DNA of 15,974 bases from a bacterium (GTDB lineage: Bacteria; Patescibacteriota; Gracilibacteria; UM-FILTER-43-11): NCBI GenBank assembly GCA_030426875.1, contig JAUHXI010000010.1, positions 1 through 15,974 of the forward strand, in the 5' to 3' direction. The position numbers and the translations under genes are program-made. Below, piece by piece: positions 8,003 to 14,472 of this stretch. Position 1 is the first letter of the stretch. The number at the start of each line of letters is the position of its first letter. The notes under the pieces are model-generated. The model did no database searches. It was not told where the DNA came from and was given only the letters and a program-made list of their open reading frames with translations.

Positions 8003-8078
8003 ATAGTTTTTACTGTAAAAAATAATATACTTTAATTAAGCTTAAATTAATAAATTTTATATTAATTTTACAGTAAAA
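7988..8078. promoter_or_regulatory. Cluster of three TTTTAC-N-GTAAAA palindromes
   Basis: Site 1 is TTTTACAGTAATA (7988-8000). Site 2 is TTTTTACTGTAAAAA (8007-8021), a perfect palindrome around one central base. Site 3 is TTTTACAGTAAAA (8066-8078). Centres are at 7994, 8014 and 8072: sites 1 and 2 are exactly 20 bp apart, about two helical turns, so two dimers would sit on the same DNA face. Site 1 overlaps the core promoter of the TrmB-like gene. Repeated symmetric sites of this form are typical operators; that the adjacent regulator binds them is inference. Confidence 0.6.
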
Positions 8079-8094
8079 AATACATAAAAAATTA

Positions 8095-8223
8095 CATTTT
8101 ATTAAACCTTGGTGCTAAGGTTAGATCTAAATTTCCACCTGCCCAGTGGAACTCTCTCTTAGCAAGCAATGTTGCACCACCCTCCAATCCCCACCCTCCG
8201 AATGAAGTGACCCTCCCGTTATT
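8095..8223 (-). pseudogene. Possible coding remnant (43 stop-free codons, no start)
   Basis: On the minus strand 43 codons run from 8223 to 8095 and end in TAA (8094-8092). The translation has protein-like composition, including FGGWGLEGGATLLAKREF and HWAGGNLDLTLAPRFNKM, but there is no ATG/GTG start and the frame is closed just upstream. The plus strand of the same block is also open from 8066 to 8374 with late starts only (GTG 8207, ATG 8246, giving 55 or 42 residues). I cannot assign a family; it could be the tail of a decayed gene or a chance open frame. Confidence 0.25.
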
Positions 8224-8411
8224 TTATTCACCCACATGGGATCACATGAGTGCCAGCAACCTTAAAATTAGCTCTAAAAAGGTTAACAAACAGAACCTTC
8301 ATCACAATGAAGACACTTTTGTGTTTGGTTTTTTAATATCAGAACACCCTTTAATTCGATCAACTAAAAGCTAATCCTTAAATTTCAAATAACCCCTTAA
8401 CCATCAACCAC

Positions 8412-8597
8412 ATGCTCACATTTGATTTGACCCTCAAAAAAAACTACAAAGTTAAAGCCATAAGCTTAGATGAAGCAGCCCAAAAACTCAAAAGATTTAC
8501 AGAAAAGACGGAGGAAAGCCCCATCAGAAACTCCGATCTCCCCACCATTATCAGCGACACCCACGAAGACATTAAGCTGACTGAATTTTGGGATTAA
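8412..8597 (+). CDS. Small hypothetical protein (61 aa)
   Basis: Starts at ATG 8412 and ends 19 bp before the convergent tsaD stop. The N-terminal half, FDLTLKKNYKVKAISLDEAAQKLKRF, has the beta-strand then V-x-A-x-S-x-x-E/D-A-A helix pattern common to small bacterial proteins of unknown function. The acidic C-terminal half (TEKTEESPIRNSDLPTIISD) looks unstructured. There is no signal peptide or membrane segment. No ribosome-binding site is seen, but that is usual in this window. It is not a shadow of another gene; still, it is short and could be spurious. Confidence 0.55.
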   Translation: MLTFDLTLKKNYKVKAISLDEAAQKLKRFTEKTEESPIRNSDLPTIISDTHEDIKLTEFWD

Positions 8598-8616
8598 TCA
8601 AAGGTCAATTCGAGCT

Positions 8617-9576
8617 CTAATCGCTCCGGATCCCAAAATAACCAGCCGCCCCAATCATCGCTGCATTGTCCGTACAAAAAATAGTTTGAACCGGCCAACG
8701 AAGCACTAAATCATCGGGCAAACGCTGCTCAGCAAGCTGACGAAGGAGTCGATTGGCCGACACTCCACCTGCCAAATGAACCTCCTTCACCTCATAGGCC
8801 TGCGCAGCAAAAAGCAACTTTTCCACCAAAACCTCCACCACCGCCTGCTGAAAACTAGCCGCTAAATCCTTAATGGTTTGATCTGTGGCAGAATCTAACC
8901 TTTCAACCTCTCGACGGACCGCTGACTTGAGGCCTGAAAAAGAGAAATTGAATTCATTAGCCTCATCCAACATCGGACGAGGGAATTTAAAGGCCATAAA
9001 ATCCCCCTCCTCGGCCATCTTAGAAATAATAGGACCGCCCGGATATCCTAAGCCCAAAAGTCTGGCCACCTTATCAAACGCCTCCCCCGCCGCATCATCC
9101 AACGTTTCACCAATTTTTTCAAACTGATGATGCCCTCTCATCAACACCAGCTCATTGTGCCCACCCGAAACCGTCAAAACTAGAACGGGAAATTCAGGTG
9201 GAACCTCACGCTCCAAAAAATTTGCATAAATATGCCCATGAATGTGATTGACTTCAATTAAGGGTTTTTGATGAATATAAGCCAACGTTTGAGCCGTATT
9301 CACGCCTACTAAAAGCGAAGCAGTCAAACCCGGAGACGTCGTCACCGCAATTGCATCAATATCCGTCCAAACACAACCTGCTTCAAACAAAGCCTTATCC
9401 ACCACCGGCGAAATCTGACGAAGGTGCTCCCGCGCAGCCACCTCAGGAACCACACCCCCCGTTTCCACATGTAAATCCAAAGACGTCGCAATCACATTAC
9501 TCAAAACCCTCACCCCATCTTCCACGACAGCAGCAGCAGTCTCATCACAACTGGTTTCAATGGCGAATAATTTCAA
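8617..9576 (-). CDS. tsaD: tRNA N6-adenosine threonylcarbamoyltransferase TsaD
   Basis: 319 residues, nearly full family length. Motifs in order: AIETSCDETAAAV (5-17), the metal-binding HIHGH (H111, H115), VSGGHNEL (136-143), GEAFDKVARLLGLGYPGGP (164-182), LAGGVSANRLLR (268-279) and CTDNAAMIGAAG (D303 as third metal ligand). In the cytoplasm, with TsaB/TsaE, it transfers the threonylcarbamoyl group from TC-AMP to A37 of ANN-decoding tRNAs. The start is TTG at 9576: an in-frame TAA lies two codons upstream, so no ATG/GTG start is available and the MKLFAIE sequence fits the family N-terminus. There is no Shine-Dalgarno sequence. The start codon overlaps an AT-rich direct repeat. It stands alone between a convergent small ORF and divergent lgt. 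Confidence 0.97.
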   Translation of the reverse strand: MKLFAIETSCDETAAAVVEDGVRVLSNVIATSLDLHVETGGVVPEVAAREHLRQISPVVDKALFEAGCVWTDIDAIAVTTSPGLTASLLVGVNTAQTLAYIHQKPLIEVNHIHGHIYANFLEREVPPEFPVLVLTVSGGHNELVLMRGHHQFEKIGETLDDAAGEAFDKVARLLGLGYPGGPIISKMAEEGDFMAFKFPRPMLDEANEFNFSFSGLKSAVRREVERLDSATDQTIKDLAASFQQAVVEVLVEKLLFAAQAYEVKEVHLAGGVSANRLLRQLAEQRLPDDLVLRWPVQTIFCTDNAAMIGAAGYFGIRSD

Positions 9577-9607
9577 ATTTTAAATGTTAAATTCTAAATT
9601 TTAAATG
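9575..9607. repeat. Two 12-bp AT-rich direct repeats at the tsaD start
   Basis: AAATTTTAAATG occurs at 9575-9586 and again at 9596-9607, 21 bp apart. The first copy overlaps the TTG start codon of tsaD (9574-9576 on the minus strand). A similar degenerate run built on ATTCAAT / CAATATT lies at 9650-9674. Confidence 0.7.
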
Positions 9608-9730
9608 CTTCTTATTAAATGAAAACACTTAAACCTAAACTTAGTTTAACATTCAATGCTCAATATTCAATATTAGATAACTCATTTTCGGCACACCCGC
9701 AGTAAATTTTTAGCCCTCCAACTCTTTTCT

Positions 9731-9818
9731 AGCTGTTAGCTTTGAGCTGTTAGAAACCCCTTTTTTTAGCTCCGCTAAAAATAAAAGTCTAACCGCTAAC
9801 AGCTCAAAGCTAACAGCT
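9731..9818. repeat. 23-bp perfect inverted repeat with nested direct repeats
   Basis: The arms are 9731-9753 and 9796-9818, perfectly complementary over 23 bp, separated by 42 nt. Each arm itself contains AGCTGTTAG (or its complement) twice, 14 bp apart, around CTTTG. The loop holds a C4/T7 run and TAGCTCCGCTAAAAA. It lacks a flanking T-run in the right place for a terminator and lies in the divergent region between tsaD and lgt. Confidence 0.85.
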
Positions 9819-9890
9819 CTTAAATCGTTGTGATCATAAGAGAAGCACTAGGTAGTAGCCAAAAAAAATCAAAAAATGTAGCCCAGACAT

Positions 9891-9918
9891 TTGTAAAGTT
9901 TGATAGGTTTGATAGAAT
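9891..9918 (+). promoter_or_regulatory. Weak promoter candidate for lgt
   Basis: TTGTAA (9891-9896) and TAGAAT (9913-9918) are separated by 16 bp, with 4/6 and 5/6 matches to consensus. The -10 overlaps the second TTTGATAG repeat. It lies about 65 bp before the lgt ATG. Confidence 0.35.
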
Positions 9919-9983
9919 GAGGTAAATGGGGATTTGACCACAAAAAAGCAAACGCTCTCCACTAAACCTTAACCGCCTTAAAA

Positions 9984-10757
9984 ATGATTGATCCAGTCGC
10001 GTTTTCCATCGGTCCAATTTCTGTACGCTGGTACGCATTAGCCTATCTGGCTGGACTAGCCATCAGCATCGTGATCATGACAGGACTGAATAAAAAACGA
10101 AAAATCTTCAAAGACAACAATCAGATCTTTGATTTTGCCTTTTGGATATTTTTACTGGGCGTATTTTTAGGGGGACGATTGGGCTACATCCTGTTTTACA
10201 ATTTTTCGTTTTACCTAGACAATCCGAGTAAAATTTTTGCGATTTGGGAAGGGGGTATGAGCTTTCACGGGGGCATGATCATGTCGACCATTGTGGCCTT
10301 AATCATGGCTAAAAAGCATAAAATTGAGGTGTTTAAATTGGCTGATTTTTTAGTGGTACCCGGAGCCTTAGCCACAGCCTTGCCTCGGGTTGCCAATTTC
10401 ATCAATCAAGAACTCTATGGTCGGGTGATTGAAAATCCAAGCTGGGAATGGATAGGTTTCAATTTTGGAGATGGACTCCTGCGCTACCCCTCACAACTGT
10501 TTCAATCATTGGGAGCGGTGGTTTTATTCTTGATCATGCTGACGATTTATAACAGAAAGCCGAAAACAGGCGTGACTTTTTTCAGTTACTTCATTTTTTA
10601 TGGCTTGATTCGAATCATTATAGAATTTTGGCGCCAACCCGATGATCACATTGGATTCATTCTCTTTAATTATTTCAGCCTAGGACAGTTGCTGAGCCTT
10701 GGAATGGTATTATTTGGGGTAGGTGGAATCTTGGTTCTCAAAGGTCGAGAGAAATAG
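9984..10757 (+). CDS. lgt: Phosphatidylglycerol-prolipoprotein diacylglyceryl transferase
   Basis: 257 residues with about seven membrane helices. Family motifs: IDPVAFSIGPISVRWYAL (2-19), GGRLGYILFYN (63-73), WEGGMSFHGG (88-97, with H95), RVANFINQELYGR (135-147, with R135, N138, N141, E143), RYPSQLFQS (167-175) and R210...EFWRQPDD (214-221). It transfers diacylglycerol from phosphatidylglycerol to the lipobox Cys of preprolipoproteins at the membrane. The signature usually written GRxGNF is PRVANF here, losing both glycines but keeping Arg and Asn. A likely client is the lipoprotein at 12928-13545. The ATG at 9984 has no Shine-Dalgarno sequence; the gene is followed 90 bp later by the cyclase with its own promoter candidate. 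Confidence 0.96.
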   Translation: MIDPVAFSIGPISVRWYALAYLAGLAISIVIMTGLNKKRKIFKDNNQIFDFAFWIFLLGVFLGGRLGYILFYNFSFYLDNPSKIFAIWEGGMSFHGGMIMSTIVALIMAKKHKIEVFKLADFLVVPGALATALPRVANFINQELYGRVIENPSWEWIGFNFGDGLLRYPSQLFQSLGAVVLFLIMLTIYNRKPKTGVTFFSYFIFYGLIRIIIEFWRQPDDHIGFILFNYFSLGQLLSLGMVLFGVGGILVLKGREK

Positions 10758-10791
10758 GAGCTTAAACACATTCAATTCGCACCATTAACCA

Positions 10792-10820
10792 TTGCTTTTT
10801 TGGCTTATTTATGGTAAAAT
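10792..10820 (+). promoter_or_regulatory. Promoter candidate for the cyclase gene
   Basis: TTGCTT (10792-10797) and TAAAAT (10815-10820) are separated by exactly 17 bp, giving a predicted transcript start near 10827 and a leader of about 20 nt. A second possibility is the extended -10 TGCTATATT (10833-10841), which would start transcription at or next to the GTG codon. Confidence 0.5.
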
Positions 10821-10847
10821 TAATAGATAAAATGCTATATTTTTACT

Positions 10848-12887
10848 GTGAATAAAAAATTCTTCAAATTCACTGGCCTTGCCCTCACATTGATCACAAT
10901 CCTATCACTTGTGATTCAACAAGGGTGGTTTTTAGGAATCCAACGCAACCTCCAAAATTATTTTTATGACTTTAACCAAGCCAGCAGCGAAATTGTTATC
11001 GTTGCCATCGACGAAGAAAGCCTAAAGGAAGATCAACTGGGATCCCTTGATCAGTGGCCACGAGAAAATTATGTGCGAGCCATTCAAATCTTAAATGAAA
11101 ACAAAGCAGCCGCCATTGGCATAGACATCACGTTTCCCAACCGCTCCAAAATAAATGAGGCCGACGATCAAATTTTTGCGGAAACGGTTGAAAATGCTGA
11201 AAACCTAGTATTGGCCACCCATTATCGGGTTAAAAATGGAGCAAAAATCATCGAATGGCCCAACGAAAGCTTAAAAAATGCAAACCCCACCTACGGTTGG
11301 ATCAACATCAGACTCGATAATGACGGATTTGTACGCCAAATCCCAGTCTTTAGCGATTCAGAACAAGGGGAAATTGACGCGTTTTCAGTGGCCCTATCAA
11401 GGATTTATCTGCACGACCAACCAGGTGATTATGAAGTAGAAAAAGGCCGATTCAACTATTCACAAAATCAGCAAATCCCAGTTGTAACCGAAAATGCAGG
11501 AATAAACGGAGACGTGCACTTGATGTATGTGAACTATTTTGCCAAACCAAAGCAATTCACATACATTTCTTTTTCAGATCTTTTGGCGGGAAATTTAGTC
11601 GATCAACATGGTCAGTTGATTGATTTTAGAGATAAGATTGTTCTGATCGGGCCCACCGCCGTGGATTTACAAGACCAATACCTTTCCCCTGTTAGCTCTG
11701 GCATCATGATGTCTGGAGTGGAAATCCACGCCAATGCCATTCAAACGATCATCGAAAATAAATTCTTAGAAGACCAAAGTGCATGGAGCTTGTGGGCCGT
11801 ATTACTCGGTTTCATCGTGATGAACTTGGCGCTATTCTCTTTCATGCGCCTTCGCTTCGCCATCCCACTAGGCCTTGTAGAACTAGCAAGTGTCATATTC
11901 ATCGGCATTTTAGGTTATGAATACGGGATTTTATTCAATGTGGCCTACCCCCTACTGGCTATCGCTCTAAGCTTTACAGGCACCTATTCACTTCGATTCA
12001 TTTTGGAGCAAAAGAAGCGAAAGTTTATCGAAGGGGCTTTTGGGCATTATGTGAACAAAACGGTCGTCAAACAAATTCAAGCCAATCCCGACATGCTCAC
12101 ACTTGGCGGTGAAAAGCGAGATTTAACGGTATTCTTCTCGGACATTGCTGGCTTCACCAGTATTTCTGAACACCTAAAACCAGAGCAACTCGTTCATCTT
12201 TTAAATGATTATTTGGGCGAAATGACCCAGATCATTCTAGAAAGTGAAGGCACCTTGGATAAATACGAAGGCGATGCCATCATGGCCTTTTGGAACGCGC
12301 CACTTCCCCAAGAAAACCACGCCCTGCACGCCTGCCTCACAGCTCTAAAAAATCAGAAAAAATTAGCCGAATTGAGAGCTAAATGGTCCGACAAAGGCCT
12401 ACCAGAGATGCATGTGAGAATCGGCATCAACACCGGTGAAGCCGTGGTGGGAAACATGGGGTCCGCCAATCGTTTTGACTACACCGCCATGGGTGACAAT
12501 GTAAACCTCGCCTCTCGCTTGGAAAGCATCAACAAACAATACGGCACTTATCTCATGATTTCTGAACACACCTACGATGCCATAAAAGATGAGCTGTTTT
12601 GCCGAGAATTAGACAAAATTCGAGTGAAAGGAAAAAAAGAGCCCGTGGGAATTTATGAATTGTTGAGTAAAAAAGGTGAAGAAAGCACTGACATGCAAGC
12701 GACTGTAAATTTATTTTCTGAGGGATTAGAGCTCTATCGAGCTCAAAAATTTGAGGAAGCAAAGGCTAAATTTGATGAAATAACCGACGATCCGCCTGCT
12801 GAGATTTTTGCCAAACGTTGTGCTCAATTCCTTAAAAATCCACCACCAGAGGGGTGGGATGGGGTGTGGAATTTTGAGGTGAAGTGA
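10848..12887 (+). CDS. CHASE2-domain class III adenylate cyclase
   Basis: 679 residues. An N-terminal membrane helix (about 8-28) is followed by an extracytoplasmic CHASE2 sensor (40-305) with family features IVIVAIDEESL, AIGIDITFP and RDKIVLIGPTA. Three membrane helices (about 313-332, 338-358, 362-384) follow, then the cyclase domain (about 420-605). Catalytic positions are visible: metal Asp D432 in FFSDIAGFTS and D476 in KYEGDAIMAFW, adenine-selecting K472 and T546 (YTAMGD), and N553/R557 in NVNLASRLE. The Lys/Thr pair points to class IIIb, making cAMP from ATP. The C-terminal tail (615-679, ending PPPEGWDGVW) is usual for CHASE2 cyclases. Start chosen at GTG 10848, because MNKKFFKF is a good membrane-protein N-terminus. 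No cAMP-binding protein is in the window, so the signal and target are unknown. Confidence 0.93.
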   Translation: MNKKFFKFTGLALTLITILSLVIQQGWFLGIQRNLQNYFYDFNQASSEIVIVAIDEESLKEDQLGSLDQWPRENYVRAIQILNENKAAAIGIDITFPNRSKINEADDQIFAETVENAENLVLATHYRVKNGAKIIEWPNESLKNANPTYGWINIRLDNDGFVRQIPVFSDSEQGEIDAFSVALSRIYLHDQPGDYEVEKGRFNYSQNQQIPVVTENAGINGDVHLMYVNYFAKPKQFTYISFSDLLAGNLVDQHGQLIDFRDKIVLIGPTAVDLQDQYLSPVSSGIMMSGVEIHANAIQTIIENKFLEDQSAWSLWAVLLGFIVMNLALFSFMRLRFAIPLGLVELASVIFIGILGYEYGILFNVAYPLLAIALSFTGTYSLRFILEQKKRKFIEGAFGHYVNKTVVKQIQANPDMLTLGGEKRDLTVFFSDIAGFTSISEHLKPEQLVHLLNDYLGEMTQIILESEGTLDKYEGDAIMAFWNAPLPQENHALHACLTALKNQKKLAELRAKWSDKGLPEMHVRIGINTGEAVVGNMGSANRFDYTAMGDNVNLASRLESINKQYGTYLMISEHTYDAIKDELFCRELDKIRVKGKKEPVGIYELLSKKGEESTDMQATVNLFSEGLELYRAQKFEEAKAKFDEITDDPPAEIFAKRCAQFLKNPPPEGWDGVWNFEVK

Positions 12888-12896
12888 GTGAAATGA

Positions 12897-12924
12897 GTAG
12901 GGACGCGATTAATCGCGTCCCTAC
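12897..12924. repeat. 28-nt dispersed palindrome, copy 2 (perfect)
   Basis: A perfect 28-bp palindrome beginning GTAGGGACGCGATT and continuing with its exact complement to end CCCTAC, 9 bp after the cyclase stop and 3 bp before the end of the convergent lipoprotein gene. It could act as a simple hairpin terminator or pause for either gene but has no T-run. It belongs to the same family as the copies at 3369, 14303 and 15826. Confidence 0.9.
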
Positions 12925-12927
12925 AAC

Positions 12928-13545
12928 TTAGAACTTGTCCGGAATTGGCTCTGCATTCATGAACCATTCATCATAAGGGATGTAACTGCCTGTATTGTCA
13001 TCTAGAATTTCCAAAACCAAACCATCCGGGCTGACTCGAAAATCGAAAAAATGCTCACTCATGCAGCCTTTATTGAGTTCCACAGAGCCTAAAACGTAAG
13101 GATTGTCTTCAGTTGGCTCCTCTTTGATTTCAAAAACTGCCCCACTTATACAACGACTAAAGGGTTCGGCATCAACAAATGAATTGAGTTTTTCTGAAGG
13201 CTTAAGAAGATAAGTGTTGATGTAATCGTAAGCTTCATCATTTTCAAAGTGATACCGCACTTGATCTTCACCCGTTTCAAAGTCAAAATAAAACTCAGAA
13301 GACTCCTCAAAAGGCTCTTCTAATAAGGCAGGAACATTAGAGGGATCGACAGACGACTGGGCCGGGGGGATAATGTCTGAAGTCAATTCCATAATCAATT
13401 CCATCGCCACAGGCTCCTCTGGCAATGCAGGAATATCGGAGGGGTCTAAAGGCGACGGGAAGTTGAATCCAAAATAATCACAACCCGACAGCATGGCAGT
13501 CATGAGAAAGAGTCCCATAATGGGGGAAATGTTTTTCTTATTCAT
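12928..13545 (-). CDS. Lipoprotein of unknown function with internal duplication
   Basis: 205 residues. The signal peptide has a basic start (MNKK), a hydrophobic core (ISPIMGLFLMTAM) and the lipobox LSGC with C22 as the lipidated residue. A Pro/Glu-rich linker holds two copies of a 12-residue motif, DPSDIPALPEEP (34-45) and DPSNVPALLEEP (67-78), 33 residues apart. A folded domain (about 85-200) follows, with two cysteines (C132, C161) likely to form a disulfide and an aromatic, acidic C-terminus (YDEWFMNAEP). I recognise no family. It would be processed by Lgt, encoded about 2.2 kb upstream on the other strand. Convergent with the cyclase gene. Confidence 0.85.
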   Translation of the reverse strand: MNKKNISPIMGLFLMTAMLSGCDYFGFNFPSPLDPSDIPALPEEPVAMELIMELTSDIIPPAQSSVDPSNVPALLEEPFEESSEFYFDFETGEDQVRYHFENDEAYDYINTYLLKPSEKLNSFVDAEPFSRCISGAVFEIKEEPTEDNPYVLGSVELNKGCMSEHFFDFRVSPDGLVLEILDDNTGSYIPYDEWFMNAEPIPDKF

Positions 13546-13575
13546 GGGATTGGATGTGAGAAGGTAACCGAGGGC

Positions 13576-13604
13576 ATTTTAGCTGAGCTTTTGATTGGGT
13601 GCAA
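13576..13604 (-). promoter_or_regulatory. Promoter candidate of the lipoprotein gene within an inverted repeat
   Basis: On the minus strand TTGCAC (13604-13599) and TAAAAT (13581-13576) are separated by 17 bp, about 30 nt before the ATG at 13545. An inverted repeat AGGGCATT (13571-13578) / AATGCCCT (13603-13610) overlaps both boxes, with arm centres 32 bp apart. The same structure lies just after the stop of the upstream DUF2306-like gene (13613). Confidence 0.4.
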
Positions 13605-13612
13605 TGCCCTAC

Positions 13613-14263
13613 TTACCCATTTGAAATTTGGTGCTTAGTTTTTGGGATTTTATACCGCTTGCGAATCAAAATCTCCGCCACCAACAAATTAGGAATCCAT
13701 GCCAACCACGGCACCATTGCCAAAGTTTGAACTTCAGTAAAGTTTAAACCCAATGAAAGAATCGGAGTCCATAAGCGAAGCGTGACCGCTGAAAAAGTCA
13801 GGGCATAACTTCGAATCATCCACGCCCAATGGCCTTTCACATCTTTTTGGATGATGCGCTTGATGGCCAACCAGGTTGTGGTCACCCACAAAATACTCAA
13901 AATCATGAAGGCAATTTTGGCACCCATTCCACCCGTCGCATAAAAGGACATAAAAAACCCAGCGGGTCCTCCCAGGATCAAAATCCCCACCACATAAATG
14001 TAACCCAAAATACGATGGAGTTTTTTGTACTTGGATTGAAGCCCCGTCAAAAAATTAAACGGCCCCACTGCCAGTGCAAACATCGCCCCTGCAATGTGCA
14101 AATAAAAGGCAATCCGCCAGGGTAAAAAATGAACAATATCCTGTTTGGTGAGCAGAAAATTCACATCTGGGCGAAAAGAAAAGTAAATCCAGGTGATGGC
14201 AAATAGATACAAAGCCAAAGTGGTCATCAGGAGCCAACCAGTGCGGAGAAAGAGTTTTTTCAT
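13613..14263 (-). CDS. DUF2306-like polytopic membrane protein
   Basis: 216 residues from ATG at 14263. The longer frame to 14362 is rejected because it would translate the 28-nt palindrome at 14303-14330, while MKKLFLRTGWLLMTTLALYLF is a normal membrane-protein start. About seven hydrophobic segments. Family-like features are LHIAGAMFALAVGPFNFL (after RIAFY), HRILGYIYVVGIL, and the sequence GHWAWMIRSYALTFSAVTLRLW with His and Arg inside predicted helices. Conserved histidines in this family suggest cofactor or metal binding, but the function is not established. It lies 67 bp upstream of the lipoprotein gene on the same strand; the promoter-like sequence between them argues for separate control. 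Confidence 0.75.
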   Translation of the reverse strand: MKKLFLRTGWLLMTTLALYLFAITWIYFSFRPDVNFLLTKQDIVHFLPWRIAFYLHIAGAMFALAVGPFNFLTGLQSKYKKLHRILGYIYVVGILILGGPAGFFMSFYATGGMGAKIAFMILSILWVTTTWLAIKRIIQKDVKGHWAWMIRSYALTFSAVTLRLWTPILSLGLNFTEVQTLAMVPWLAWIPNLLVAEILIRKRYKIPKTKHQISNG

Positions 14264-14302
14264 GTTCGCACTGTAGCAAGTGGATGAAAATCCAACAACC
14301 CC

Positions 14303-14330
14303 GTAGAGACGCCGATTAATCGCGTCTATG
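14303..14330. repeat. 28-nt dispersed palindrome, copy 3
   Basis: Begins GTAGAGACGC and continues CGATTAATCGCGTC, an imperfect palindrome with one unpaired C in the left arm. It lies 39 bp upstream of the DUF2306-like start codon, in the divergent region before the HAD gene. The central GATTAATC and GCGTC match copy 2 exactly. Confidence 0.85.
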
Positions 14331-14436
14331 GTGGAATGCATTTTTTCAAAAAAATTAAGCATTAGAATTTTGCCTGAATTTCACCATCTACCAGTGGGTG
14401 GCAACATTATGCATTTAGCCTTTTCGCATGAATCCA

Positions 14437-14445
14437 TGCTATATT
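14437..14445 (+). promoter_or_regulatory. Extended -10 promoter candidate of the HAD gene
   Basis: TGCTATATT (TG at 14437-14438, TATATT at 14440-14445) is a good extended -10, placing the transcript start about 20 nt before the ATG at 14473. No convincing -35 is seen. The decamer ATGCTATATT is identical to the one at 10832-10841 before the cyclase gene. Confidence 0.45.
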
Positions 14446-14472
14446 CTAGACACAAAATAAATAAAAACTGCC

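Larger units (their letters stand above)
7954..8411. other. 458-bp intergenic region between regulator and small ORF
   Basis: The left 150 bases are very AT-rich and hold the promoter and three operator-like palindromes. Around 8105-8122 is a short hairpin (AACCTT, 6-nt loop, AAGGTT). From about 8125 to 8260 the DNA turns C-rich on the plus strand, unlike its surroundings, and may be gene debris (separate entry). A weak 6-bp hairpin CTTCAT-CACA-ATGAAG lies at 8297-8312. I see no tRNA, terminator with T-run or complete gene. Confidence 0.6.
9577..9983. other. 407-bp divergent intergenic region, tsaD / lgt
   Basis: Contains the AT-rich direct repeats next to tsaD, the degenerate ATTCAAT/CAATATT run (9650-9674), the 23-bp inverted repeat (9731-9818), a duplicated TTTGATAG (9899-9906 and 9908-9915) and a weak lgt promoter candidate. 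No open reading frame in it looks like a gene. Confidence 0.6.

Noticed and set aside
10832..10855. Seven-codon leader ORF (MLYFYCE) overlapping the cyclase start
   Set aside because: It is too short, has no ribosome-binding site, and its ATG belongs to a -10-like sequence; probably chance.
13613..13613. Terminator at the AGGGCATT/AATGCCCT inverted repeat after the DUF2306-like gene
   Set aside because: The 24-nt loop and lack of a following T-run make it a poor intrinsic terminator; reported instead with the promoter.
14264..14362. 33-residue N-terminal extension of the DUF2306-like protein
   Set aside because: It would translate palindrome copy 3 and its translation (HSTIDAINRRLYGVV) is unlike a membrane-protein start; ATG at 14263 gives a normal one.
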